Assembly (NCBI RefSeq): GCF_034314165.1
Contig: NZ_JAVIWK010000001.1
Span: 3,363,001-3,427,000, forward strand
Length of the DNA: 64,000 bases
Direction: 5' to 3'
DNA from: Pseudomonas sp. Bout1
GTDB lineage: Bacteria; Pseudomonadota; Gammaproteobacteria; Pseudomonadales; Pseudomonadaceae
The translations under genes were made by a program, and so were the position numbers. This document shows, piece by piece, positions 32,376 to 40,847 of the stretch; the stretch's first letter is position 1; every line of letters begins with the position of its first letter. Below the pieces are notes generated by a model. The model made no database searches. It saw only the letters and a program-made list of their open reading frames with translations, and was not told where the DNA came from.

Positions 32376-34133
32376 ATGTGGCTTTTGGTTCTCGCTTATC
32401 TGGGCGGCGTGTTGACGATTGTCAGCCCATGCATCCTGCCGGTCCTGCCTTTTGTCTTCGCTCGCACCGGGCAGCCGTTTTTGCGCAGTGGCTTGCCGCT
32501 GCTGCTGGGGATGGCGATGACCTTCGCTCTGGTCGCCTCACTCGCGGCGGTGGGCGGCGGTTGGGTGGTGCAAGTCAATCAGTACGGTCGCTGGCTCGCG
32601 TTGCTGTTTGTTGCGCTATTCGGGCTGACGCTGCTGCTGCCAAGCCTGTCCGAGCGCCTGACCCGGCCATTGGTGGCGGCGGGCAGTCGCCTGTCGCAAG
32701 CCGCCGGGGCCGATTCGCGGCCGCGTCCGGGCGCCTCGTTCCTGATCGGCGTGGCCACCGGGCTGCTATGGGCGCCGTGCGCCGGGCCAATCCTGGGGCT
32801 GGTGCTGACGGGCGCCGCGCTGCAGGGCGCCAGTATCGGTACTACCTTGCTCTTGCTGGCCTACGCGGCCGGCGCTGCCACCTCCCTGGCCTTGGCGCTG
32901 CTGGTCGGCGGTAAAGTCTTTGGCTTCATGAAGCGCTCGCTCGGTGCCGGTGAATGGCTGCGTCGTGGTCTTGGCGCGCTGATGCTGGCCGGTGTGGCAG
33001 CCATTGCCCTGGGCCTGGACACCGGGATTCTGGCGCGCGTGTCGACGGCCTCCACTGGCGGCCTGGAACAAAGCCTGGTGGAAAAACTCAGCGCCAAGCC
33101 TGAACAGAAGAGCGGGGCGATGATGGCCGGTGGCGCGATGATGGCCGCCAACCACAGCGACACACTGCCCGTGGAAGGCCAGTTGCCGGCGCTGGACGGC
33201 GCCGTGCAATGGCTCAACTCTGAACCGCTGACCGCCGAGGCCTTGAAAGGCAAGGTGGTGCTGGTGGATTTCTGGACCTACTCCTGCATCAACTGCCTGC
33301 GCACCTTGCCGTACGTCAAGGCCTGGGCCGAGAAGTACCGCGACCAGGGCCTGGTAGTGATTGGCGTGCACGCCCCGGAATTCGCCTTTGAGCGCGACGT
33401 GAACAACGTCACCAAGGCCATGAAGGACCTGGGCATCACCTACCCGGTGGCCATCGACAACGACTACAAGATCTGGCGTGCCTTCAACAACCAGTACTGG
33501 CCGGCGCATTACTTTGCCGATGCCAAGGGCCAGATTCGCTACCACCACTTTGGCGAGGGTGATTACGCCGAGTCTGAGCGGGTTATCCAGCAACTGCTGC
33601 GTGAGGCGGGCGCCACCAAAGTCGCAGGCGGTTTGATCGAAGCCGATGCCAAGGGTATCCAGGTTGCACCGGACATGAACGAAGTGCAGTCGCCGGAAAC
33701 CTACCTGGGCTTCCAGCGCGCCGAGAACTTCGTCTCCATCGGCACGTTGGCCACCGACAAGGTCGCCAACTACCCGGCGGCCGGCAATCTCGCGCTGAAC
33801 AACTGGACCCTCGAAGGCCAATGGAACGTCGGCGGCCAGCAAGCCACCCTTGCGGCGGCCAACGGCAAAATCGTCTACCGCTTCCACGCCCGTGACCTGC
33901 ACCTGGTGCTGGGCCCTGGCGCCGACGGCAAGCCGGTGCGCTTCAAAGTCAGCGTCGACGGCCAGGCGCCCGGGGATTCCCACGGCACCGACGTCGCCCC
34001 GGATGGCAGCGGTACGGTGACCGAACAACGCTTGTACCAACTGGTGCGCCAGCCTGGCGCGGTCAAGGATCGGACCTTCACCATCGAGTTTCTGGACCCA
34101 CAAGTGGCGGCCTACGCCTTCACCTTCGGCTAA
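32376..34133 (+). CDS. dipZ: DipZ-type protein: CcdA-like transmembrane domain fused to thioredoxin-like domain
   Basis: A 585-residue inner-membrane redox relay. Residues 1-220 form CcdA-like helices with Cys in SPCILPVLPF and APCAGPILG, which carry electrons from cytoplasmic thioredoxin. A thioredoxin-like/TlpA domain follows (VLVDFWTYSCINCLRTLPY, redox pair C-I-N-C) and ends in the carbohydrate-module-like C-terminal domain typical of DipZ (NWTLEGQWNVGGQQATLA). The product should deliver reductant to periplasmic proteins. Lying between msrB and msrA, the natural clients are those two reductases. It starts 29 bases after msrB. Confidence 0.9.
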   Translation: MWLLVLAYLGGVLTIVSPCILPVLPFVFARTGQPFLRSGLPLLLGMAMTFALVASLAAVGGGWVVQVNQYGRWLALLFVALFGLTLLLPSLSERLTRPLVAAGSRLSQAAGADSRPRPGASFLIGVATGLLWAPCAGPILGLVLTGAALQGASIGTTLLLLAYAAGAATSLALALLVGGKVFGFMKRSLGAGEWLRRGLGALMLAGVAAIALGLDTGILARVSTASTGGLEQSLVEKLSAKPEQKSGAMMAGGAMMAANHSDTLPVEGQLPALDGAVQWLNSEPLTAEALKGKVVLVDFWTYSCINCLRTLPYVKAWAEKYRDQGLVVIGVHAPEFAFERDVNNVTKAMKDLGITYPVAIDNDYKIWRAFNNQYWPAHYFADAKGQIRYHHFGEGDYAESERVIQQLLREAGATKVAGGLIEADAKGIQVAPDMNEVQSPETYLGFQRAENFVSIGTLATDKVANYPAAGNLALNNWTLEGQWNVGGQQATLAAANGKIVYRFHARDLHLVLGPGADGKPVRFKVSVDGQAPGDSHGTDVAPDGSGTVTEQRLYQLVRQPGAVKDRTFTIEFLDPQVAAYAFTFG

Positions 34134-34168
34134 CCCATAGCGAAATTTTGAATGGTTAACCCGATCAA

Positions 34169-34256
34169 TGTGGGAGCTGGCTTGCCTGCGATGGCGATGT
34201 TGAATTCACCACCGCCATCGCAGCGATGCGGCGACCCGACAAGCCAGCTCCCACAA
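34169..34256. repeat. REP pair (REPIN), TGTGGGAGCTGGCTTGCC family
   Basis: Arm TGTGGGAGCTGGCTTGCCTG and the inverse ACAAGCCAGCTCCCACA surround a spacer with CGATGGCGATG and its partner CGCCATCGC. It lies between dipZ and msrA. Related copies are at 35013, 50884 and 60780. Confidence 0.9.
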
Positions 34257-34293
34257 TTGACCGTGTTTATTCTGATGTTTCGGAGTGAATGAG

Positions 34294-34989
34294 ATGAAAC
34301 TGCTTAAGTACTTACCGGCCCTGGCGTTCGCTGCCTTCGTCGGCCACAGCTCGGCCTTCTCCTTCGGCCCGTCCGACGACGCCGTGGCCATTGCGCCACC
34401 GGCCATGGACCTGCCGGCAAACGGTAGCACCCAGCAAACCGCCGTGTTCGCCGGCGGTTGCTTCTGGGGTGTGCAGGGTGTGTTCCAGCACGTGCAAGGG
34501 GTGAAAAACGCCGTCTCTGGCTATGACGGCGGCGCGGCCAGCACCGCCCAATACGAAAGCGTCAGCGGCGGTGATACCGGCCACGCCGAGTCCGTCTCCG
34601 TGACCTACGACCCGAGCAAGGTCAGCTACGGCAAGCTGCTGCAGATCTACTTTTCGGTGGCCCACAACCCCACGGAACTCAACCGCCAGGGCCCGGACAG
34701 TGGCACCCAGTATCGCTCGACGATCTTTGCCCAGAACGCCGACCAGCAAAAAGTCGCCCAGGCCTACATCGACCAACTCGACGGCGCCAAAGCCTTCGAC
34801 AAACCGATCGTGACCAAAATCGAAACGGGCAAAGCGTTCTACCCGGCAGAGTCCTACCACCAGGACTTCCTGACCGAAAACCCCTCGTACCCCTACATCG
34901 TGATCAACGACCTGCCCAAGGTGGCACAGCTGAAAAAACTGTTTCCCGACCAATACCGCGTCGAGCCCGTATTGGTGAAAAACCAATAA
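34294..34989 (+). CDS. msrA: Peptide methionine (S)-sulfoxide reductase MsrA, exported
   Basis: A 231-residue MsrA that reduces the S-epimer of methionine sulfoxide. A Sec signal peptide (LLKYLPALAFAAFVGHSSAFS) places it in the periplasm. The catalytic motif GGCFWG is intact, and GYDGG, GHAESV and YHQDF are typical of the family. The catalytic Cys is the only Cys in the protein, so there is no resolving Cys, and it must be regenerated by an external thioredoxin-like partner, probably DipZ. ATG 34294 has GGAG 8 bases upstream; GTG 34285 is inside that site. A REP separates it from dipZ, so co-transcription is likely but not certain. Confidence 0.92.
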   Translation: MKLLKYLPALAFAAFVGHSSAFSFGPSDDAVAIAPPAMDLPANGSTQQTAVFAGGCFWGVQGVFQHVQGVKNAVSGYDGGAASTAQYESVSGGDTGHAESVSVTYDPSKVSYGKLLQIYFSVAHNPTELNRQGPDSGTQYRSTIFAQNADQQKVAQAYIDQLDGAKAFDKPIVTKIETGKAFYPAESYHQDFLTENPSYPYIVINDLPKVAQLKKLFPDQYRVEPVLVKNQ

Positions 34990-35012
34990 CCCAACCCCTG
35001 CACACTTCAAAG

Positions 35013-35038
35013 GTGGGAGCAGGCAAGCCAGCTCCCAC
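35013..35038. repeat. Short REP hairpin GTGGGAGCAGGCAAGCCAGC...
   Basis: A 26-base imperfect palindrome of the TGTGGGAGCTGG family lies between the convergent msrA and alpha-E genes. It may act as a bidirectional transcript end. Confidence 0.7.
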
Positions 35039-35056
35039 ATGGGTTTGCAGCGGTGT

Positions 35057-36007
35057 TCAGACCACCTCCAGGTACGAGCTATGAATCGCCCGCGCCAACT
35101 GCCGCACGGTATCGATAAACTCCGTCAACCGGCTATGCAGCCCATCCTCCAGAATCTCATCAATCCCGGTATACCGCAGCCGCGCCTCAAACTCCGCCGC
35201 CAAACGCTGCGCCGTACGCCCATAACTCCCGGGCAAGTCCGCCAAAATATGGCTCAACTCCTCAATGCATGCATGCAGCGAGCGGGGCACGTCACTGCGC
35301 AACAGCAACAGCTCTGACACAGACCGCGCATTCAACGCATTCGGATACAGCTCGGTATACGCCTCAAACGACGACAACGCCCGCAGCAGCGCACTCCACT
35401 GGTAATACCCGCGTGCCGACAAGTCGCTGACCTCTTCGGACTCCTCGCCAAACATCTCATACCGCGCATCCAGCAGGCGCAACGTGTTATCCGCCCGTTC
35501 GACAAACGTGCCCAACCGAATAAACCGATACGCGTCATTACGCATGATCGTCCCGGACGTGGCCCCGCGAAACAGGTGCGAACGCTGCTTTACCCAGTCA
35601 CAAAAGTGGCTGATGCCATGGCGCGCCAACCCACCGGCCGCAATGCTGCGCATCTCCAGCCAGGTGGCGTTGAGGTTCTCCCACATGTCGGCGGTGATCC
35701 GCCCGCGTACCGCGTGGGCATTCCCGCGAGCAGCCCGCAAACAGTTATAGATGCTCGCCGGGTTTTCCTCATCGAGGGCGAAGAAGTGCAACATGCGCTC
35801 GGCGTCCAACTGCTTATGGCGCTCGAGGTAACTTTCCAGGGTACCGCTGCAGAGCAACGACATGGCCAGCTCGTCCAGCCCGTCACTGCGCCCGGCCTGG
35901 GGCATCAACGACAGCGAATAACTGACTTCCAGCATGCGCGCCAGGTTCTCGGCACGCTCCAGGTAACGCGACATCCAATACAAATCTGCGGCGGTTCTAC
36001 TCAGCAT
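35057..36007 (-). CDS. Alpha-E domain protein (DUF403)
   Basis: A 316-residue, almost fully helical protein of the alpha-E family. The opening MLSRTAADLYWMSRYLERAE is the conserved N-terminal signature, and the pattern W..LNATWLEMRS and RLGTFVERADNTLRLLDARY is also typical. The family nearly always accompanies circularly permuted ATP-grasp proteins and often a transglutaminase-like protease, a set proposed to make or process a peptide-like product; no biochemistry is settled. The start follows the ATP-grasp stop by only 2 bases, confirming an operon. No transglutaminase gene is present here. Confidence 0.88.
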   Translation of the reverse strand: MLSRTAADLYWMSRYLERAENLARMLEVSYSLSLMPQAGRSDGLDELAMSLLCSGTLESYLERHKQLDAERMLHFFALDEENPASIYNCLRAARGNAHAVRGRITADMWENLNATWLEMRSIAAGGLARHGISHFCDWVKQRSHLFRGATSGTIMRNDAYRFIRLGTFVERADNTLRLLDARYEMFGEESEEVSDLSARGYYQWSALLRALSSFEAYTELYPNALNARSVSELLLLRSDVPRSLHACIEELSHILADLPGSYGRTAQRLAAEFEARLRYTGIDEILEDGLHSRLTEFIDTVRQLARAIHSSYLEVV

Positions 36008-36009
36008 AC

Positions 36010-37419
36010 TCAGCCCTCCACCACCCAGGTGTCCTTGGTTCCGCCGCCTTGCGACGAGTTGACGATCAATGAACCTTCACGCAGTGCCACACGGGTCAAG
36101 CCACCGGGCACCAGGCGGGTTTCGTTGCCCGAGAGCACGAAGGGCCGCAGGTCGATATGCCGCGGCGCAATGCCATTTTCGACAAAGGTCGGGCAGGTGG
36201 ACAGGCTCAAGGTTGGTTGGGCGATGTAGGCGTGGGGCCGGGCCTTGATGCGCTGGCGGAAATCCTCGATCTCGGCAGCGCTGGAAGCCGGACCCACCAG
36301 CATGCCGTAGCCGCCGGAGCCCTGGGTTTCCTTCACCACCAGCTCTGGGAGATGGGCGAGTACGTGGGACAGCTCGTCGGGTTTGCGGCACTGGAAGGTC
36401 GGCACGTTTTGCAGGACCGGCTCTTCGTCCAGGTAGAAACGGATCATCTCCGGCACGTACGGGTAGATGGATTTGTCATCCGCCACGCCGGTGCCGATGG
36501 CATTTGCCAGCACCACATTGCCCGCGCAGTAGGCCGCGACCAGGCCGGGTACGCCGAGCATCGAGTCGGGATTGAAGGCCTGCGGGTCGAGGAATGCATC
36601 GTCGATGCGACGGTAGATCACATCGACGGCTTTAGGGCCATCGGTGGTACGCATGAACACCTTGAGGTCGTGCACGAACAGGTCGGCACCTTCCACCAGT
36701 TCCACGCCCATTTCCCGGGCCAGGAACGCGTGTTCGAAGAATGCGCTGTTAAAGCGCCCAGGCGTCAGCACCACCACGTTGGGGTTGTCCAGGCGGCTGG
36801 AGCTTTTGAGGGTCTTGAGCAGCAGGTTGGGGTAGTGGTCCACCGGGGCAATGCGCTGCTTGGCAAACACCTCCGGGAACAGGCGCATCATCATCTTGCG
36901 GTCTTCGAGCATGTAGCTCACGCCGCTGGGGGTGCGCAGGTTGTCTTCGAGCACGTAGTAGGTGCCGTCGCCATCGCGTACCAGGTCGACCCCGGAGATG
37001 TGCGAGTAGATATCGCGGTGCAGGTCCAGGCCGACCATCGCCTTCTGGTAACCCTCGTTGCCCAGCACCTGCTCGGCAGGAATGATCCCGGCCTTGATGA
37101 TGCGCTGGTCGTGGTAGATGTCGGCGAGGAACATGTTCAGTGCATTCACCCGCTGGATACAGCCGCGCTCGATGATGCTCCATTCACTGGCGGGGATGCT
37201 GCGGGGGATGATGTCGAAGGGGATCAGGCGCTCGGTGTCTTGCTCGTCGCCATACAGGGTGAAGGTGATCCCGGCGCGGTGAAACAGCAGGTCGGCTTCA
37301 CGTCGGCGCTGGGCCAGCAGCTCTGGCGGCGTATTGGCCAGCCAGCGGGAGAATTCCTGATAGTGCGCACGACAAACGCCTTGTGCGTCATTCATTTCAT
37401 CAAAGAAAGATCGAGCCAT
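36010..37419 (-). CDS. Circularly permuted ATP-grasp protein (DUF404/DUF407)
   Basis: A 469-residue member of the circularly permuted ATP-grasp family, expected to activate a carboxylate with ATP and join it to an amine, in the manner of glutathione synthase. Family landmarks are LLFHRAGITFTLYGDEQDTE near the N terminus, FLADIYHDQRII, VLEDNLRTPSGVSYMLEDR, and the ATP-loop segment VVKETQGSGGYGMLVGP near residue 375. It is the first gene of a two-gene operon with the alpha-E protein. The substrate and product are unknown. The start at 37419 has GGTATTGG upstream, a weak site. Confidence 0.88.
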   Translation of the reverse strand: MARSFFDEMNDAQGVCRAHYQEFSRWLANTPPELLAQRRREADLLFHRAGITFTLYGDEQDTERLIPFDIIPRSIPASEWSIIERGCIQRVNALNMFLADIYHDQRIIKAGIIPAEQVLGNEGYQKAMVGLDLHRDIYSHISGVDLVRDGDGTYYVLEDNLRTPSGVSYMLEDRKMMMRLFPEVFAKQRIAPVDHYPNLLLKTLKSSSRLDNPNVVVLTPGRFNSAFFEHAFLAREMGVELVEGADLFVHDLKVFMRTTDGPKAVDVIYRRIDDAFLDPQAFNPDSMLGVPGLVAAYCAGNVVLANAIGTGVADDKSIYPYVPEMIRFYLDEEPVLQNVPTFQCRKPDELSHVLAHLPELVVKETQGSGGYGMLVGPASSAAEIEDFRQRIKARPHAYIAQPTLSLSTCPTFVENGIAPRHIDLRPFVLSGNETRLVPGGLTRVALREGSLIVNSSQGGGTKDTWVVEG

Positions 37420-37823
37420 TCCAATACCTTGTCAGTGCCCGGGAATATGCTTTGGGGGGCACTGCCGCTTTATAAAACGCATTTTTTTATGGGCCCGTGG
37501 CTGATGGTGCCAGCGGGTCTGGTCCTTACTTTCTTTTGGGCTGGGCTCTGGGTCGGGAGGTAACGATTGCTCCTGTATTCAGGCGGGGCAGGTGGGTGAT
37601 TGAAGGATTAAAGCAATGCCTGTGCCACCACACCTTGTGGCGAGGGAGCTTGCTCCCGCCGGGCTGCGCAGCGGCCCCAAAAAAGAATAAGAGCGCCACG
37701 TGTGCAGCGCCAGCCCGGTCCGGCGGGGGCAAGCGGCCTCGCCATATATAGAACCGGCCGCTCCAAAACGGTGCGCTGATTACTTGAACTTTGCATCAGG
37801 CCAGTTCTTCTAAAGAGCTTCAT
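37420..37823. other. Intergenic region with a REP element
   Basis: A 404-base gap between divergent starts. Bases 37636-37746 hold a REPIN. The rest has no convincing gene; a short frame over 37497-37751 runs into the REP. Promoters for both neighbours must lie here, but I could not call them. Confidence 0.5.
37636..37746. repeat. REP pair (REPIN), GTGGCGAGGGA family
   Basis: The left arm TGTGGCGAGGGAGCTTGCTC is standard. The right arm (GGCGGGGGCAAGCGGCCTCG) has several mismatches, so this copy is partly degraded. Confidence 0.85.
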
Positions 37824-38390
37824 ATGCCAGCACGGAGCACGGACGTGCCCAGAATCATCTCACCCGACACCCCGGAATCGAGCCTGACTGACCACAGCGA
37901 GCACTCCGCGAAGATTTTCGGCTCCCCCAAGGACCGGCTCGACTTCTACCGGCGCGAGATCCAATACGAAACCAGCATCCTGGCGAACCGCACCGACGCC
38001 TACCTTACGGCGCAGTCGTTCCTGGTGATTGCCTTCGTTTCCGGCATGGGCAACCTCAACCCTGAGTGGGGCAAGCTGTTCACCCTGGTGGTGCCGGTAT
38101 TCCTGGCGATGCTTGGCATCCTCAGTTCCCTGAATGCCTGGCCGGGCATTCGGGCGGCCTACGAAATCATCGATCACTGGCACTACAAGCAAAGCGAACT
38201 GCTGCGCAGTGAACCGGTGATGGGCATGGCCTACGACGAATCGCCGCTGTTCAGCGAAACGGAGTCGTCCCACAAGGGTTATCGCAAATCCTTGTTGTTC
38301 TCGATGCGCGCGCCCTGGTTGTTCATGGTGTTCTGGGTGCTGCTGGGTGCCTACGCGTTTTATATCCAGGTGGACAATCCTGGCTCATAA
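37824..38390 (+). CDS. Membrane protein of unknown function
   Basis: A 188-residue protein with a hydrophilic N terminus of about 60 residues. The segment RLDFYRREIQYETSILANRTDAYLTAQ looks helical and may be a coiled coil or membrane-proximal helix. It is followed by hydrophobic stretches AQSFLVIAFVSGMGNL, FTLVVPVFLAMLGILSSLNAW and APWLFMVFWVLLGAYAFYIQV. Three membrane helices would place one terminus outside the cytoplasm. I recognise no catalytic motif and cannot name a family. ATG 37824 lacks a strong ribosome-binding site. It runs in the same direction as two tiny acidic-protein genes 75 bases downstream. Confidence 0.7.
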   Translation: MPARSTDVPRIISPDTPESSLTDHSEHSAKIFGSPKDRLDFYRREIQYETSILANRTDAYLTAQSFLVIAFVSGMGNLNPEWGKLFTLVVPVFLAMLGILSSLNAWPGIRAAYEIIDHWHYKQSELLRSEPVMGMAYDESPLFSETESSHKGYRKSLLFSMRAPWLFMVFWVLLGAYAFYIQVDNPGS

Positions 38391-38464
38391 GCAATTGGAA
38401 CTTCACCGACCCGCACACGACCTTACTCTTTACGCAGTCTGCGTTTTTCCAACAGAGGTGAGCC

Positions 38465-38677
38465 ATGAGCACAGACAACGACCCGCAAACCAGCAACCGT
38501 AACGACCCCGCCATTGACCGCGGCGAACCGGCACCGGGCACAGGTGCTGCGGCACCCAAGGATCCCAAACCTGCCGCCGACCCAAAAGCCAGCGAAAACG
38601 ACTACAGTCCAGACTTCAAGCCCGAGCGCGAGCCCAAGCCTGAAACCGATGCCGATATCGATACCCAAGGCGGTTAG
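38465..38677 (+). CDS. Small hydrophilic, disordered acidic protein
   Basis: A 70-residue protein almost devoid of hydrophobic residues and rich in Pro, Asp, Glu, Lys and Ala, with repeats such as APKDPKPAADPK and KPEREPKPET. It has no domain, signal peptide or membrane segment and is expected to be intrinsically disordered. ATG 38465 follows ACAGAGGTGAGCC, a good ribosome-binding site. Proteins of this look are common and unnamed in Pseudomonas; some are stress-induced. It is 11 bases upstream of another tiny acidic gene, so the pair is probably translated from one message. Confidence 0.65.
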   Translation: MSTDNDPQTSNRNDPAIDRGEPAPGTGAAAPKDPKPAADPKASENDYSPDFKPEREPKPETDADIDTQGG

Positions 38678-38688
38678 AGGAGACGGTC

Positions 38689-38829
38689 ATGTCAGTTGAC
38701 ATAGAAGTAGACGATGAACTCAATGACCCGGGCAACGAAGACCCGGGCTCCTTGATGGATGATGCCGAAGTGCCGCTTAACGACCTGGATGATGCCGCTG
38801 ACGTCGGCAACACCGAGAACCAGGAATAA
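38689..38829 (+). CDS. Very small acidic protein (46 residues)
   Basis: An ATG at 38689 preceded by AGAGGAGACGGTC, a near-ideal ribosome-binding site, opens a 46-codon frame ending TAA at 38827-38829. The product is extremely acidic (DVDDELNDPGNEDPG-like composition, more than a third Asp plus Glu) and has no hydrophobic core, so it is probably disordered. It follows the 70-residue hydrophilic gene by 11 bases and ends 3 bases before the stop of the convergent antiporter gene. Function is unknown; its small size makes it easy to miss. Confidence 0.6.
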   Translation: MSVDIEVDDELNDPGNEDPGSLMDDAEVPLNDLDDAADVGNTENQE

Positions 38830-38832
38830 GCG

Positions 38833-40179
38833 TCATTGTTGTGCCTGGGCACGCCGTTCATACCACGCCAGCATCGGTTGGGTACTGAGGCCATGAACGA
38901 CGATGCTCAGGGCAATCACCGACAGCGTGAGGTTCACCGCCACCACGCTGCTGGTGCCCACCAACCCATGGTTGATGGCATAGAACAGGTAGTAGATGCT
39001 GCCGATCCCGCGAATCCCGAACCACCCCATCAGCCCGCGTTGATTGCGATCCAGCAGCGTGCCCCAGGGCATGGACAGCACGCTTAATGGGCGAATCACG
39101 CAGAACAGCAATGCGCCTACCGCCAGCGCCCGCCAGTCCCAGTGGCTGACCAGCACCACGCCCAACAGGGTGACCAAAAATACCTCCATCGAGCGCTCCA
39201 CCAGGCCGCCGAAGGCGAGCATGTCGCCCATCATCACCCCGGCGGCGATCTGCGTGTCTTGCAACTGCCCCACATTGCCATGCAGCGCCTTTGCCGGCTC
39301 TACTTCCATATGGCCGACTACCGGCTGGGCCAAATGCTCGGCGGGGGTTTTGGAGTTGCCGGTAGATTTGAACTCTGCCTGGCGCAGCCCTAGGCCGGCG
39401 GCAAATACCGACAGGAAGCCATAACCGCCAATGGCTTCGGCCACTACATAGGCCAAGGCGATCAAGGCCAGGGTCAGGTAATCATTGGGTGAGAGGGTGC
39501 TGTCAGCATTGGTGATACGCATCTTGAGGGTGACGCGGCCGATACCCCGGCCCATCCAGTACCCCGTCAACAGCCCGACCGGGACCGCCCACAGCAGGTT
39601 TTTCAGGACCCAGCCGCCCAGCCAGTCACCGTCGAAACCGCCGTGCTGCATGAAGATCAACGCGAAGATCACGAACGGGAACGCCGTACCGTCGTTTAAA
39701 CCCGCCTCGCCGGACAAGCCGAAGCGCAACCGATCATAGTCTTGCGCATTGTTGACCTGTACCAAACCCGCCAGCACCGGGTCGGTGGGTGCAAGAATCG
39801 CCCCCACCAACAGCGAAACGCCCCACGACAGGTCGAACACCCAATGCAGCACTGCGCAGGTGCCCACGATCGTCAGCAGCATCACCGGGCCCGCCATGCC
39901 AAACGCGATGCGCCAGGTGCGATGCTTGAGTGGCAGGCGCAGCTTCAACCCACTGACAAACAGCGAAAACAGCACCGCGACTTCCGTCAGGTGTTCCATC
40001 CAGCGGGCTGAACCCTTGATGTCCAGGTGCAGCAGGTCCATGCCCAACGGGCCAATGCCGATACCCAGCAGCAGGCAAACGGCCGACGTGGTGACCGGCA
40101 TCCAGCGCAGGTAGGAGGAGGTGAGGGCGAGGGTGAGCAGCACCGCGCCCAGTACGGCCATCCATAGAATGAACGTCAT
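38833..40179 (-). CDS. Cation:proton antiporter (CPA1/NhaP-like)
   Basis: A 448-residue inner-membrane antiporter with about 12 helices, expected to exchange Na+ or K+ for protons. ILAPTDPVLAGLVQVN carries the family's TDP unwound helix, and GLSGEAGLNDGTAFPFVIFAL the E-G-x-N-D ion-binding motif. There is no C-terminal regulatory RCK or cyclic-nucleotide domain, and the tail after the last helix is short. It is monocistronic, with its 3' end 3 bases from the small acidic gene. The start at 40179 is an ATG with only a weak ribosome-binding site. Confidence 0.88.
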   Translation of the reverse strand: MTFILWMAVLGAVLLTLALTSSYLRWMPVTTSAVCLLLGIGIGPLGMDLLHLDIKGSARWMEHLTEVAVLFSLFVSGLKLRLPLKHRTWRIAFGMAGPVMLLTIVGTCAVLHWVFDLSWGVSLLVGAILAPTDPVLAGLVQVNNAQDYDRLRFGLSGEAGLNDGTAFPFVIFALIFMQHGGFDGDWLGGWVLKNLLWAVPVGLLTGYWMGRGIGRVTLKMRITNADSTLSPNDYLTLALIALAYVVAEAIGGYGFLSVFAAGLGLRQAEFKSTGNSKTPAEHLAQPVVGHMEVEPAKALHGNVGQLQDTQIAAGVMMGDMLAFGGLVERSMEVFLVTLLGVVLVSHWDWRALAVGALLFCVIRPLSVLSMPWGTLLDRNQRGLMGWFGIRGIGSIYYLFYAINHGLVGTSSVVAVNLTLSVIALSIVVHGLSTQPMLAWYERRAQAQQ

Positions 40180-40276
40180 TGATTAGTCCCGGGCCTGGTC
40201 TGTGTGAACGTTGGAGGTTTGCCGGGACACAGAGGTTCAAAAAACGCGCATGCGTGCCCGGGCAATGCACGGTCTA

Positions 40277-40743
40277 TCAGGCCGCAAGGCGTTTTATGTT
40301 GGCGTTGAGGGTGCTGTTGGGGGTGAAAGCGAAGTCGTATCCCGTGTCGAGCCAACTCTGCAAACCCTGGTTATCGAGGTTGTGCACCAATGCCCCGGCA
40401 GATTGATCTATGGTTCCGGTGGCTTTGACCATCGTACTTGCGGGGACTCCATGGCGCGCCCCAGTTGCGACCACCACTGCCCGAACGTCGAGTTCGGCGG
40501 AATGTGCTCGATCATGATCGCGTCGTCATAGGCATATTCGCCACGTACCTGAAGCAACGCCTTGCCCACCTGTCCGGCCAGCTCACTGTCGCCGTCGGCA
40601 CGCGGGTTGGCGGTTGCAAACCTGCGCGGTTCTACCGGGACACCGCCCAGTGCGAGGCCCCGCGGGCGACGCAACCGGCTGGGCTCGGCAGGTACATTCA
40701 ACGGTATGAAGGGCGCTGCGGGGAGGGTTGAAGTGATGGCCAT
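40277..40743 (-). pseudogene. Unknown gene split by a probable single-base frameshift
   Basis: ATG 40743, preceded by CCGGAG, opens a frame (MAITSTLPAAPFIPLN...) that reads to 40408. From about 40445 on, codon choice turns un-Pseudomonas-like in this frame. In the next frame it stays normal and reads on through MVKATGTIDQSAGALVHNL to a stop at 40277. One extra base in the C-run (G-run 40442-40445 on the plus strand) would fuse the parts into a protein of about 155 residues. I do not recognise the family. A broken gene, a sequencing error or two short overlapping genes are all possible. Confidence 0.5.
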
Positions 40744-40847
40744 GGGGGTTCTCCGGTAATTTAACGAATACCCCAGGGAACATTTCGCTCGACTGGGCAT
40801 ACCCCTTCGTTCCCGTTACCGCCGTAAGCACTCCATCCAGCAACCCT

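Noticed and set aside
36157..37563. 468-codon plus-strand frame opposite the ATP-grasp gene
   Set aside because: Antisense shadow of a strongly conserved gene; no domain in its translation.
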